Assembly (NCBI RefSeq): GCF_023702225.1
Contig: NZ_JAMQCO010000003.1
Span: 382,435-446,434 of the forward strand
Direction of reading: 5' to 3'
Length of the DNA stretch: 64,000 bases
Source of the DNA: Aureimonas altamirensis
GTDB lineage: Bacteria > Pseudomonadota > Alphaproteobacteria > Rhizobiales > Rhizobiaceae
Each line of letters begins with the position of its first letter. Positions within the stretch are counted from its first letter, which is position 1. A model generated the notes under the pieces. It saw nothing but the letters and a program-made list of their open reading frames with translations. It made no database searches and was not told the origin of the DNA. A program made the translations under genes and the position numbers. Below are positions 30,484 to 39,513 of the stretch, piece after piece.

Positions 30484-31605
30484 CTAGGCCGCGTCGCGCA
30501 GCCGCTCCGATGCGCCATCCGCCTTGCTGCTCCGGCGATAGCGGCTGCCGAAGCGATTGGCCAGGAAGGCATCGAAAGGCACGTCCTCCTGCCGCACGAA
30601 CCCCTTTTGCGGCAGGATACCCGCCGACAGCAGGTCCAGTACCGCGCAGATGCCGGCTGCAGTGGTGATCTGGATGGCGCTATGCATCTCCCCCGCTATC
30701 GGCCCGCTATGGATCCGGCGCGCGTCGGTTTCCTGCACCAGGCGTCCGTTCCGCATTCCGGTGACGGTGGCGAAGGTTACCACAACGTCCTGCCGGGTGG
30801 CCGGGAGTGCATGTTCCAGGATGTCCTTGAGGACCTCGCGGCGATGCCGCAGGCCGAGATCGTCGAGCAGCGTCTTCATGATCGCGGCGTGGCCGGGATA
30901 ACGCAGGGTGCGGTAATTCAGCGAACGGACCTTGCCGGCATAGGTTTCGCAGAGCGAGCCGAGGCCGCCGGACGTGTTGAAGGCCTCGTATCGCGTGCCG
31001 TCGATCGACAGCGTCTCGAGCTCTTGCATGGCCGGCACCAGGATCTTGTGGCCGTCGACGATGGCCTCGCAGGGCTCGATATACTCGTTGATGACGCCGT
31101 CCGTACTCCAGGTCAGGTTGTAGCCGAGCGCATTCGACGGAAATTCCGGCAGCGCGCCGACGCGCAGGCGCATCGTGTCCAGCGTATCGAACCGGCCGGC
31201 GAGATCGTTGGCGACGATGGAGATGAAGCCCGGCGCAAGCCCGCATTGCGGTATGAACGCTGTGGCGCTGCCCCTGGCCAGTTCCATCACGCGGCGGGTA
31301 GAGGCGACGTCTTCCGTCAGGTCCATATAGTGTACTCCACTGGCCGCGGCAGCCTCGGCGATGGCGGTCGTCAGGTGGAACGGCGCAGCGCTGAGAACGG
31401 CGTGGCGCCCCTTGAGAAGCGCGCGCAGCCCGGCCTCGTTACGGATGTCGGTGCCGATGGAGTCGACATTCGGGTGGCGGGCGGCCTCCGCCGCTGCCGC
31501 CGCATCGCGGTCCGCGACCGTGACGCGGTAGTCTCCCGTCTCGGCCAGCATCGCGGCGATGGCCGAACCGATCTTCCCGGCTCCGATGACGACGATATCG
31601 CGCAT
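30484..31605 (-). CDS. Saccharopine dehydrogenase-family oxidoreductase (lysine dehydrogenase-like)
   Basis: A 373-residue protein with an N-terminal NAD(P) Rossmann motif VVIGAGKIGSAIAAML and a saccharopine-dehydrogenase-like substrate domain (HYMDLTEDV, PQCGLAPGFISIVANDLAG). Relatives of this length include L-lysine 6-dehydrogenase and carboxynorspermidine/saccharopine-type enzymes, so an amino-acid or polyamine substrate is expected; lysine is only a suggestion. GGAGG eight bases upstream points to ATG 31605 as the start, not the ATG two codons earlier, which would leave two bases. It is divergent from an Lrp-family regulator, a common arrangement for amino-acid catabolic dehydrogenases. 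Confidence 0.75.
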   Translation of the reverse strand: MRDIVVIGAGKIGSAIAAMLAETGDYRVTVADRDAAAAAEAARHPNVDSIGTDIRNEAGLRALLKGRHAVLSAAPFHLTTAIAEAAAASGVHYMDLTEDVASTRRVMELARGSATAFIPQCGLAPGFISIVANDLAGRFDTLDTMRLRVGALPEFPSNALGYNLTWSTDGVINEYIEPCEAIVDGHKILVPAMQELETLSIDGTRYEAFNTSGGLGSLCETYAGKVRSLNYRTLRYPGHAAIMKTLLDDLGLRHRREVLKDILEHALPATRQDVVVTFATVTGMRNGRLVQETDARRIHSGPIAGEMHSAIQITTAAGICAVLDLLSAGILPQKGFVRQEDVPFDAFLANRFGSRYRRSSKADGASERLRDAA

Positions 31606-31661
31606 GAACATTCCCTCCGACTGATGCGACCGATCGTCCCATCAACGGATCATGCAGGACT

Positions 31662-31690
31662 TTGCAGATCAAACCGGTAATCTCTATAGT
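31662..31690 (+). promoter_or_regulatory. Sigma-70-type promoter for the Lrp-family gene
   Basis: TTGCAG (31662-31667), a 17-base spacer and TATAGT (31685-31690) match -35 and -10 hexamers, with initiation expected near 31697. This places transcription downstream of the ATG at 31652 and so argues for the ATG at 31718 or 31733 as the true start of the regulator. Confidence 0.6.
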
Positions 31691-31717
31691 TTGCCGATCT
31701 ATTTCGTCGTATCGCCG

Positions 31718-32173
31718 ATGGATTTCGTCACTATGCAAATTTCTCCCAAGGATGAGGCCCTGCTCGCGCTTCTGGCCGAGAATGCCCGGACGCCTGTTGC
31801 CGACCTTGCACGGCGACTGGGCCTGTCGCGGACGACCGTGCAGGCGCGCATCGAGCGGCTCGAGCGCGCGAACGTCATCTCCGGCTATACCCTGCGCCTG
31901 GGCGAGCAGGTGGAGCGGCATCTAGTGAAGGCCCATGTGCTCATAAGGGTGCGCCCCAAGCACGCGTCCCGCACCATCGCGGAACTCACCGAAATGGCCG
32001 AAGTGCGGATGCTCCATTCCGTCAGCGGTGAAGTCGACCTGATCGCCATCGTCGCGGCGGGGTCCGTAGCCGCGCTGGATGCCGTCCTGGACAGGATCGG
32101 AGAGCTGGACGGCGTCGAGCGCACGCAGACATCGGTGATCCTGGCGACGAAGGTCGATCGTTCGTCCTCTTGA
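31718..32173 (+). CDS. Lrp/AsnC-family transcriptional regulator
   Basis: A 151-residue regulator with an N-terminal winged helix-turn-helix (DEALLALLAENARTPVADLA, then RRLGLSRTTVQARIERLE) and a C-terminal RAM/AsnC ligand domain (HLVKAHVLIRV; VRMLHSVSGEVDLIAIVA). Lrp/AsnC proteins form octamers that sense amino acids and often control an adjacent catabolic gene; the divergent saccharopine-dehydrogenase-like gene, about 110 bases away, is the obvious target. The ATG at 31718 is preferred because the promoter lies over the earlier ATG at 31652; ATG 31733 is also possible. No clear Shine-Dalgarno sequence is visible, so a leaderless or weakly initiated mRNA is possible. Confidence 0.88.
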   Translation: MDFVTMQISPKDEALLALLAENARTPVADLARRLGLSRTTVQARIERLERANVISGYTLRLGEQVERHLVKAHVLIRVRPKHASRTIAELTEMAEVRMLHSVSGEVDLIAIVAAGSVAALDAVLDRIGELDGVERTQTSVILATKVDRSSS

Positions 32174-32307
32174 CCGATCGATCTTCCGTTGACGTTTGGG
32201 GAAATCGCAACCGGCAGTATTTACAATAGGGTCGAATGCCGCTCGAATGAGAGGTACCCAATTGGAGGTAGCGCCATCCGGCCGCCACCGCACCCGGAGG
32301 TGACTGC

Positions 32308-33903
32308 ATGAATAACCGGACCTGGCTCGCATTCCTGGGTTCCGCCGTGCTCGGCACGGCCATCCTGACCGTTCCGGCGGCGGCGGAAACGCTCAGGCGC
32401 GGCAATGCCGGCGAACCGCAGACGCTCGACCAGGCGCACACCTCGATCGATGTCGAGGCGAATATCCTCAAGGACCTCTACGAGGGCCTGACCATCTATG
32501 GCCCGGACGGCGAGCTTGCGCCTGGCACGGCGGAAAGCTGGACCGTGTCGGACGACGGGACGGTCTATACGTTCAAGCTGCGCTCCGATGCCGACTGGTC
32601 CAACGGAGACCCGGTGACGGCGGAGGATTTCGTCTATTCCTTCCGCCGGCTGCAGGATCCGGAGACGGCCGCGGGCTACGCCAACATCCTCTACCCGATC
32701 AAGAATGCCGAGGCGATCAACACCGGCAAGATGCCGGTGGATCAGCTCGGCATGCGAGCCGTGGACGCCAAGACGCTGGAAATCATGCTGGAGCGTCCAA
32801 CGCCCTTCTTCCTGGAGCTCCTGTCGCACCAGACAGGCCTTCCGGTGCATCCGGCGACCGTCGAAGCCGAGGGCGGCAATTTCGTGCGGCCCGGCACGAT
32901 GGTGTCCAACGGCGCCTTCAGGCTGACGGAGCAGGTCGCCAACGACCACATCACCGTCGCCCGCAACGACGAATACTGGGATGCCGGCAATGTGGCGCTG
33001 GACAGCGTGATCTTCTACCCGATCGAGGACCAGGCCGCCGCGTTGCGACGGTTCCAGGCCGGCGAGCTGGATATCAACAAGGAGTTCCCTGCCGACCAGC
33101 TGCAATTCCTGCGCGAGCAACTCGGCGATCAGGTCCGCGTCACGCCGTATCTCTCCACCTATTACTACACGTTCGACACGCGGACCGCTCCCTTCGACGA
33201 CGTCGATGTCCGCCGCGCCTTGTCCATGGCGGTGGACCGCGACTTCCTGTCGGAAGAAATCTACGGCGGGGCACAATTGCCGGTCTATGCCATGGTGCCT
33301 CCCGGCATGGAAAACTACGGAGAGCCGGCCGAGGCGGATTTTGCCGCCATGAGCCAGCTCGACCGCGAGGACGAGGCCGTCAGGCTGATCGAAGAAGCAG
33401 GCTACGGCCCGGGCGGCAAGCCGCTGACGGTCGAGATCCGGTACAATACGAATGCCAATCACGAGAGGGTCGCCACCGCGATCGCCGACATGTGGTCCAC
33501 GGTGCTGGGCGCGACGGTGACGCTGACCAATCTCGACGTGTCGTCCCACTATGCCTACCTGCAGGAAGGCGGCGCCTTCAACGTCGCGCGTGCGGGCTGG
33601 GTCGCCGACTACGCCGACCCGGAGAATTTCCTGGCGCTCAGCCTGTCGAGCAACAAGACGTTCAACTACGCGCACTGGAGCAACGCCGAATTCGACGCGC
33701 TGATGGCGCAATCCTACAATGAGCGGGACGCGCAGGAGCGCTCCGGGCTCATGCACCGGGCAGAGACGATCCTGATGCAGGAGCAGCCGGTCGTTCCGCT
33801 GATGAACACGGCGTCCCTGTGGCTGGTTTCCGACAAGGTCTCCGGGTGGGAGGACAACGCGGTCAACGTGCACCTGTCCAAATATCTGTCGGTCGAGCGG
33901 TAG
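32308..33903 (+). CDS. Oligopeptide ABC transporter, periplasmic substrate-binding protein
   Basis: A 531-residue OppA/DppA-like (SBP family 5) protein. A Sec signal peptide (RTWLAFLGSAVLGTAILTVP, cut near AAAE) precedes NAGEPQTLDQAHTSIDVEAN, the typical opening of MppA/OppA proteins. SNGAFRLTEQVANDHITVARN and ARAGWVADYADPENFLALS are further family features. GGAGGT six bases before the ATG is a near-ideal ribosome binding site, expected for an abundant binding protein. It heads a four-gene operon with two permeases and a fused ATPase. The ligand is presumably short peptides. Confidence 0.9.
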   Translation: MNNRTWLAFLGSAVLGTAILTVPAAAETLRRGNAGEPQTLDQAHTSIDVEANILKDLYEGLTIYGPDGELAPGTAESWTVSDDGTVYTFKLRSDADWSNGDPVTAEDFVYSFRRLQDPETAAGYANILYPIKNAEAINTGKMPVDQLGMRAVDAKTLEIMLERPTPFFLELLSHQTGLPVHPATVEAEGGNFVRPGTMVSNGAFRLTEQVANDHITVARNDEYWDAGNVALDSVIFYPIEDQAAALRRFQAGELDINKEFPADQLQFLREQLGDQVRVTPYLSTYYYTFDTRTAPFDDVDVRRALSMAVDRDFLSEEIYGGAQLPVYAMVPPGMENYGEPAEADFAAMSQLDREDEAVRLIEEAGYGPGGKPLTVEIRYNTNANHERVATAIADMWSTVLGATVTLTNLDVSSHYAYLQEGGAFNVARAGWVADYADPENFLALSLSSNKTFNYAHWSNAEFDALMAQSYNERDAQERSGLMHRAETILMQEQPVVPLMNTASLWLVSDKVSGWEDNAVNVHLSKYLSVER

Positions 33904-33924
33904 GCGCGCGACCCGGCTGGCTTC

Positions 33925-34848
33925 ATGTTCCGGTTCGTTTCCCACCGGCTGATGAGCGCCGTCCCCACGGTCTTCATCGTCGTCACCCTGTCGTTCTTCC
34001 TGATGCGGCTTGCGCCGGGCGGCCCTTTCAACCTCGAAAGACCGCTGCCGCCGGCGACGATGGCCAACATCATGGCGACGTTCCAGCTCGACCAGCCTCT
34101 GTATGTGCAGTACGGCACCTACCTGAAGAACGCCCTGACCGGCGATTTCGGGCCCAGCTACATCTACCGCGACTATTCGGTGGCGGAACTGATCATGCAG
34201 GCCTTGCCCTATTCGATCACGCTCGGCCTCTGGGCGCTGGCCTTCGCCCTGGTTGGCGGCGTCACCGCCGGCGTCATCGCGGCCCTGCGCCAGAACGGCT
34301 GGGTCGACTATGCGGTGATGAGCGTTGCCACCGTAGGCGTGACCATTCCCAACTTCGTGGTCGGGCCGCTGATGTCGCTGGTCTTCGCGGTGATCCTGTC
34401 GCTGGTGCCGGCGGGCGGCTGGGGCGACGGCGGCTTCCGCAACCTTGTCCTGCCGGTGGTCGCCCTCGGCCTGCCGCAACTTGCCGTTTTCGCACGGCTG
34501 ACGCGCGGCTCGATGATCGAGGCGCTGCGCACCGACCATATCCGCACGGCGCGGGCCTATGGATTGCCCGCACGCAGCATCGTCGTCACCCACGCCATGC
34601 GCGGCGCGATGCTGCCCATCGTGTCCTATCTGGCGCCGTGCTGCGCGGCGCTGCTGACGGGCTCGACGGTGGTGGAGACAATCTTCACCATCCCCGGCGT
34701 CGGCCGCTATTTCGTGGAGGGCGCGCTGAACCGGGATTACACGCTGGTGATGGGTACGGTCATCCTGATCTCCGTCTTCATCATCGTGTTCAACCTTCTC
34801 GTGGACATCCTCTACGCGCTGCTGGACCCGAGGATTCGCCATGACTGA
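33925..34848 (+). CDS. Oligopeptide ABC transporter permease (OppB-like)
   Basis: The 307-residue inner-membrane permease opens with MFRFVSHRLMSAVPTVFIVV and TLSFFLMRLAPGGPF, the standard OppB/DppB start. It has six membrane helices and ends with the EAA loop region (EALRTDHIRTARAYGLPARS) that docks on the ATPase, followed by VETIFTIPGVGRYFVEGAL. It lies 21 bases after the binding-protein gene and overlaps the next permease by eight bases. Confidence 0.93.
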   Translation: MFRFVSHRLMSAVPTVFIVVTLSFFLMRLAPGGPFNLERPLPPATMANIMATFQLDQPLYVQYGTYLKNALTGDFGPSYIYRDYSVAELIMQALPYSITLGLWALAFALVGGVTAGVIAALRQNGWVDYAVMSVATVGVTIPNFVVGPLMSLVFAVILSLVPAGGWGDGGFRNLVLPVVALGLPQLAVFARLTRGSMIEALRTDHIRTARAYGLPARSIVVTHAMRGAMLPIVSYLAPCCAALLTGSTVVETIFTIPGVGRYFVEGALNRDYTLVMGTVILISVFIIVFNLLVDILYALLDPRIRHD

Positions 34849-35974
34849 TCTTTCGGCAGAGGCCCGCGTGCCGGCGGCGGAGACGCGCAGCAGAAGCCTC
34901 CTGCAACTGGCGCTCACGCGGCTGCGCCGCAACCGCGCCGCCATGGCCGGCTTCGTCGTGCTGTTTCTGGTGACGCTGTTCTCTTTCGTCGGGCCCCATC
35001 TCATCGACCATCGCTACGACCAGGTCTTCGCGTCCTACGTGGCGGTTCCGCCGAGCCTCGAACCTCTCCCGCGCGAGGCCGACCTGCAAGGCGCGGTCGA
35101 GGGCGTCACGCGGCGCGCCCGGGTCGACCTTGCCGATTTCGCCATCGAGGACGGCATGTTCCGCGCAACGGTCACCAGCGAGCGGGAGATCGATCCGCGC
35201 GTGACCCGCTATTTCGACCGCGTCAACGAATTCGCCGGCTCGCAGGTCGAGGAAACTTCCGCCGACGGCCGCAGCATGGTCGTCACCGGCCGGGTGCAAC
35301 AGGCCCTGTTCCCCTTCGGCACGGATCGCAACGGACGCGACCTTCTGGTACGCACGATGGTCGGCGGGCAGATATCGCTGGTCATCGGCGTTCTCGCCTC
35401 CATCGTCGCCCTCGTCATCGGCGTCACCTACGGCGCCATCGCGGGCTATCTCGGCGGGCGCGTCGACAATGTCATGATGCGGCTGGTGGAGATTCTCTAT
35501 TCCCTGCCCTTCGTCTTCCTCGTCATCATGCTGGTCGTCTTCTTCGGACGCTCCTTCGTGCTGATCTTCATCGTGATCGGGCTGGTGGAATGGCTGGACA
35601 TGGCCCGCATCGTGCGCGGGCAGACCTTGTCCCTCAAGCGGCGGGAATTCGTGGCCGCTGCGGAGGCGATGGGCCTGACCGACTGGCAGATCGTCCGCCG
35701 CCACATCATCCCCAACACGATCGGCCCCGTCGTCGTCTTCGTCACGATCGTCGTGCCCAAGGTGATCCTGCTCGAAAGCTTCCTGTCCTTTCTCGGCCTC
35801 GGCGTGCAGGCGCCGCTGACCAGCTGGGGCGCCCTCATCTCTGAAGGCGCGGCCACCATACAGGCGACGCCCTGGCTGCTGATCTTTCCGGCCACCTTTT
35901 TCTGCGTCACGCTGTTCGCGCTGAACTTCATCGGCGACGGGCTGCGCGACGCCTTCGACCCCAAGGATCGCTGA
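34841..35974 (+). CDS. Oligopeptide ABC transporter permease (OppC-like)
   Basis: The 377-residue permease has a soluble N-terminus with LALTRLRRNRAAMAGFVVLF, a first membrane helix, then a periplasmic segment of about 110 residues before FPFGTDRNGRDLLVRTMVGG, and five further helices. The EAA loop reads FVAAAEAMGLTDWQIVRRHI and the final conserved segment is LSFLGLGVQAPLTSWGALIS. The large periplasmic insert makes it longer than E. coli OppC (302 residues); I have seen similar lengths in alphaproteobacterial homologues. It overlaps oppB by 8 bases and is two bases from the ATPase gene. Confidence 0.93.
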   Translation: MTDLSAEARVPAAETRSRSLLQLALTRLRRNRAAMAGFVVLFLVTLFSFVGPHLIDHRYDQVFASYVAVPPSLEPLPREADLQGAVEGVTRRARVDLADFAIEDGMFRATVTSEREIDPRVTRYFDRVNEFAGSQVEETSADGRSMVVTGRVQQALFPFGTDRNGRDLLVRTMVGGQISLVIGVLASIVALVIGVTYGAIAGYLGGRVDNVMMRLVEILYSLPFVFLVIMLVVFFGRSFVLIFIVIGLVEWLDMARIVRGQTLSLKRREFVAAAEAMGLTDWQIVRRHIIPNTIGPVVVFVTIVVPKVILLESFLSFLGLGVQAPLTSWGALISEGAATIQATPWLLIFPATFFCVTLFALNFIGDGLRDAFDPKDR

Positions 35975-35976
35975 CG

Positions 35977-37632
35977 ATGAGCGACGACGATATCCTGACG
36001 CTGACGGGGCTTAACGTCACCTTCGACACCGAGGACGGGCCGGTGCATGCGGTGCGCGGGGTGTCGTTCGGCGTGCGGCGCGGCGAAACGCTGGCCGTGG
36101 TGGGCGAATCCGGCTCGGGCAAGAGTCAGACCATGATGGCGGTGATGGGCCTTCTGGCCGCAAACGGCCGCGCCACCGGTTCGGCGCGGTATCACGGGAC
36201 GGATCTGATCGGCTTGCCGCCCAGGGAGTTGAACCGCTACCGCGGGGCCCGCATCTCCATGATCTTCCAGGAGCCGATGACCTCGCTCGACCCGCTCTAT
36301 ACGGTCGGGCGGCAGATCGGCGAAGTGATCCGCCACCACAGTCCCATGCGGGGCCGGGCGGCGCGGGCGCGCGTCCTGGAGCTTCTGGCCCTGGTCGGCA
36401 TCCCGGAGCCCGAACGCCGTATCGACGCCTACCCCCACGAATTGTCGGGCGGGCAACGCCAGCGCGTCATGATCGCCATGGCGCTCGCCAACGAGCCCGA
36501 ACTCCTGATCGCGGACGAGCCGACCACGGCACTCGACGTGACGGTCCAGGCGCAGATTCTCGACCTGATCGCATCCCTTCAGAAGCGCCTCGGCATGGCC
36601 GTGCTGCTCATCACGCACGATCTTGGCGTGGTGCGCCATTACGCTTCGCGCGTCGTGGTGATGCGGCATGGAGAGATCGTGGAAACCGGGCAGACGTCCG
36701 GCATCTTCGCCGATCCACGGCATGATTATACCCGCATGCTCATCGCGGCGGAGCCCAAGGGCCGCAAGCCGCCGGTGGCGGCGGACGCGCCCTCCATCCT
36801 GTCGGCCCAAGAGATCAGCGTCGACTATCGGCTTCGCGGCAACGGATTGTTACGCGGACCTCGCTTGTTTCGCGCCGTCGACGCCATCTCGCTGGACCTC
36901 AAGCGTGGCCAGACCATCGGCATCGTCGGGGAATCGGGATCGGGAAAATCGACGCTTGGGCGCGCCATCCTGCGGCTGGTTCCCTCGGAAGGGCGTATCA
37001 TCTTCGAAGGGCAGGAGATCGGCACGCGCGACAAGGCGGCGATGCGGCCGTTGCGCCGCGAACTGCAACTGATGTTCCAGGATCCCTATGGCTCGCTCAG
37101 CCCCCGCCTGACCGTTGGCGAGATCATCACCGAGGGTCTTCTCGTCCACGAGCCATCCATCGGCAAGGCCGACAGGGACAAGCGGGCGGCCGCCGCGCTC
37201 GAGGAAGTGGGCCTGCCGCCATCGGCGCGCAACCGCTACCCGCACGAGTTTTCCGGCGGGCAGCGACAGCGCATCGCCATCGCGCGGGCCATCATCCTGA
37301 AGCCGAAGGTGATCGTGCTGGACGAGCCGACCTCGGCGCTGGACCGGTCGGTGCAGGTGCAGATCGTGGCGCTGCTGCGCAAGCTGCAGGACGAGCACGG
37401 ATTGTCCTACGTCTTCATCAGCCACGACCTCAGCGTCGTGCGCGCGATGTCGGACCACATCATGGTCATGAAGGACGGGAAACTGATGGAGGAAGGCGGG
37501 ACGGATGAGATCTTCACCCGCCCCAGGGCCGCCTATACCCGCAGCCTCATCGCCGCGGCCTTCGAGGCCGGGAACGCTCAGGCCGCTTGGCGCGTCTCGT
37601 CCAGCGACGCCATGTCGATGACGAACCGGTAG
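35977..37632 (+). CDS. Oligopeptide ABC transporter, fused OppD-OppF-type ATPase
   Basis: A single 551-residue polypeptide carrying both nucleotide-binding domains. Domain 1 has Walker A GESGSGKS at 43-50, signature LSGGQRQR and Walker [13 protein letters not shown]. Domain 2 has GESGSGKS at 318-325, FSGGQRQR and [12 protein letters not shown]. Fusion of OppD and OppF is common in alphaproteobacteria. The last 18 codons overlap the 3' end of the convergent alcohol dehydrogenase gene by 55 bases, so its C-terminal tail ([17 protein letters not shown]) is encoded antisense to a conserved gene and is probably a non-conserved extension. Confidence 0.93.
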   Translation: MSDDDILTLTGLNVTFDTEDGPVHAVRGVSFGVRRGETLAVVGESGSGKSQTMMAVMGLLAANGRATGSARYHGTDLIGLPPRELNRYRGARISMIFQEPMTSLDPLYTVGRQIGEVIRHHSPMRGRAARARVLELLALVGIPEPERRIDAYPHELSGGQRQRVMIAMALANEPELLIADEPTTALDVTVQAQILDLIASLQKRLGMAVLLITHDLGVVRHYASRVVVMRHGEIVETGQTSGIFADPRHDYTRMLIAAEPKGRKPPVAADAPSILSAQEISVDYRLRGNGLLRGPRLFRAVDAISLDLKRGQTIGIVGESGSGKSTLGRAILRLVPSEGRIIFEGQEIGTRDKAAMRPLRRELQLMFQDPYGSLSPRLTVGEIITEGLLVHEPSIGKADRDKRAAAALEEVGLPPSARNRYPHEFSGGQRQRIAIARAIILKPKVIVLDEPTSALDRSVQVQIVALLRKLQDEHGLSYVFISHDLSVVRAMSDHIMVMKDGKLMEEGGTDEIFTRPRAAYTRSLIAAAFEAGNAQAAWRVSSSDAMSMTNR

Positions 37633-38645
37633 TGCACGTCGCCCTTGACGGTTCTCTCGAAGGCTTCGTTGATATCCTTCATGCGGATCGTCTCGATATC
37701 GCAGACGATGCCATGCTCGGCACAGAAATCCAGCATCTCCTGCGTCTCGGCGATGCCTCCGATCAGCGATCCGGCCAGCGACCGTCGCCGGAAGATCAGC
37801 GGGAAGCCGGCGACCGGCGGCTCGATGGGCTCCAGAACCCCCACGATGATCTGCGTGCCGTCGCGCTTCAGCGCGTTCGAGTAGGGGTTCAGATCGTGCG
37901 GCACGGGCACGGTGTTCAACACGAAATCCAGCGTTCCGGCCACCGCACTCATCTGATCGTCGTCGGTCGACAGCACCACGTGGTGCACTCCGAGTGCGCG
38001 GGCCTCGGCCTCCTTCGACTTCGAGCGGGTGAACAGCGTCACCTCCGCGCCGAGCGCGACGCCGAACTTGATGGCCATGTGTCCGAGCCCGCCGAGCCCG
38101 ACGACGCCGAGCTTGTGGCCCTTGCCGACCTTCCAGTGGCGCAGCGGCGAATAGGTCGTGATGCCGGCGCACAGAAGGGGCGCCGCGGCGGCCGGATCCA
38201 GCCCCTCCGGCATCCGCAGAACGAATGCCTCGCGAACGATGATCTGGTCGGAATAGCCGCCATAGGTCGGCAGGCCATCCTGCTTGTCCGTGTCGGCATA
38301 GGTCTGCGTCATTCCCTTTTCGCAGTACTGTTCCAGTCCATCGGCGCAGGACGGGCAGTCCTGGCAGGAGTCGACCATGCAGCCGACGCCGACGCTGTCG
38401 CCCGGCTTGAATGCCGTGACGGCCGGGCCGACTTCGGTTACCCGCCCGACGATTTCATGTCCGGGGACCAGCGGATAGGTGGCGAAGCCCCAATCGTTGC
38501 GGGCCTGGTGGATATCGGAGTGGCAGACACCGCAGTGGGTGATCTCGATGCGAACATCGTCGTCCCGCAGGTCGCGCCGCTCGAAGCTCCACGGCTTTAG
38601 CGGCTCGTTGGCGGCCGTGCAGGCAAAGCCATAGCTCTGGATCAT
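37578..38645 (-). CDS. Zinc-dependent NAD(P)-linked alcohol/aldehyde dehydrogenase (YahK/CAD-like)
   Basis: A 355-residue MDR-family enzyme. Catalytic zinc ligands are in HCGVCHSDIH (Cys38) and GHEIVGRV; the structural zinc site is four Cys in DSCQDCPSCADGLEQYCEKG; the Rossmann motif is VGLGGLGHMAIKFG, followed by TRSKSKEAEARALG, which suggests NADP(H). Closest in pattern to E. coli YahK and cinnamyl-alcohol-dehydrogenase-like aldehyde reductases. AAAGGA six bases upstream fixes the start at ATG 38645; the longer reading to 38714 is unlikely. It converges on, and overlaps by 55 bases, the oppDF-like gene. Confidence 0.9.
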   Translation of the reverse strand: MIQSYGFACTAANEPLKPWSFERRDLRDDDVRIEITHCGVCHSDIHQARNDWGFATYPLVPGHEIVGRVTEVGPAVTAFKPGDSVGVGCMVDSCQDCPSCADGLEQYCEKGMTQTYADTDKQDGLPTYGGYSDQIIVREAFVLRMPEGLDPAAAAPLLCAGITTYSPLRHWKVGKGHKLGVVGLGGLGHMAIKFGVALGAEVTLFTRSKSKEAEARALGVHHVVLSTDDDQMSAVAGTLDFVLNTVPVPHDLNPYSNALKRDGTQIIVGVLEPIEPPVAGFPLIFRRRSLAGSLIGGIAETQEMLDFCAEHGIVCDIETIRMKDINEAFERTVKGDVHYRFVIDMASLDETRQAA

Positions 38646-38741
38646 CTTCAATCCTTTCGGGTCGGGAAAAGTCGTATCCGAAGATAAGGTCCGCCGGTCG
38701 GATGGAAAGCGCAATCAGCCGAACTTCCGGCGGCTGCCAAA

Positions 38742-39368
38742 TCAGCTATCGCGCGGCCTATAGTCGTGGGAGTCAAGACATGCGTCGTAGAGGCTTCGCT
38801 CGATCCTGAACCAGTTCGTCTTGTCGATCCCGCGTTTCGACGAAGCGTTCTCTCCCGATGGGAAAGCGCAACAGATTTCGATCTGTCTGTTCTGGCACCG
38901 GGCAATATCCCTGACTTCGGCAACGACTTCGTGCAGATCCTGGTCCTGGCTGAAGAGTACCGCGACATCGAACTCCGACCGCCGCGCGCAGGCCACTAGA
39001 TCGAGTGCGATCCGTATGTCGATCCCCTTCTCGCGACTGGAGCTTACGGTCGTGGTCGCTCCGTCGATCGTGACCTGCTCGTCGTGATAGCGAATTTTTC
39101 GGGTTGTTACATTGATCCCGGCGCGCTTCATCGCAAGGACACGATTATTCCAGTAACCTGCCCATACCGGATCGCGCCGCGCATCGGGAACGCCGGTATA
39201 GAAACGTATCAAATTCGACCGCCAGCCATGTGCGGCACAGACAGCGGAATGCAGCTTGACGGGATCGTAGTTGGGGTGATGGTGGCCGAAAGCGTCCTTG
39301 GCATGACGATACAGGTTCTGGCCATCGAAAAAGGCCATCGCGATCTTCGCCGGCGCAACGTTCGACAT
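38742..39368 (-). CDS. NYN-domain protein (LabA/DUF88-like, PIN-fold putative ribonuclease)
   Basis: A 208-residue protein beginning MSNVAPAKIAMAFFDGQNLY. Asp15 in FFDGQN, the acidic segment EKGIDIRIALDLVACAR, and LFSQDQDLHEVV supply the conserved acidic residues of the NYN branch of PIN-fold nucleases, which bind metal and typically cleave RNA. ATG 39368 follows GTGGGG by six bases. The DNA is less GC-rich than its surroundings: three 60-base lines I counted inside it come to about 52-55% GC, against about 70% in one line counted in the opp operon. It stands alone, bracketed by a 17-bp direct repeat, which suggests acquisition. The RNA target is unknown. Confidence 0.8.
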   Translation of the reverse strand: MSNVAPAKIAMAFFDGQNLYRHAKDAFGHHHPNYDPVKLHSAVCAAHGWRSNLIRFYTGVPDARRDPVWAGYWNNRVLAMKRAGINVTTRKIRYHDEQVTIDGATTTVSSSREKGIDIRIALDLVACARRSEFDVAVLFSQDQDLHEVVAEVRDIARCQNRQIEICCAFPSGENASSKRGIDKTNWFRIERSLYDACLDSHDYRPRDS

Positions 39369-39385
39369 ACGCGACCCCACAAATG

Positions 39386-39430
39386 AAAACCCCGCCGGGG
39401 ACCGCCATGAGGCGGCCAGGTCCGACGGGG
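39386..39430 (-). terminator. Intrinsic terminator of the lpxK operon, upstream of the NYN gene
   Basis: On the minus strand CCCCGTCGG pairs with CCGGCGGGG (nine pairs, one of them G-U) and encloses a second stem, CCGCC-TCAT-GGCGG; TTTTC follows. The G-U pair exists only in RNA from the minus strand (it would be C-A on the other), which fixes the direction. It lies 84 bases after the lpxK stop and ends 18 bases before the NYN start codon, so it should insulate that gene from lpxK read-through or act as an attenuator. Confidence 0.75.
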
Positions 39431-39513
39431 AGCAAGTAAGGCTTGTTTGCGCTCTTTGACGAGCCGGGTCAATAAACTACTGGTTGCATTTTCCCGGGTC
39501 GTATCGTCCGCCG

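Noticed and set aside
39386-39500. Small RNA ending in the terminator after lpxK
   Set aside because: TTGACC at about 39465 resembles a -35 box, but no acceptable -10 box follows at 16-18 bases; simple lpxK-operon termination explains the hairpin.
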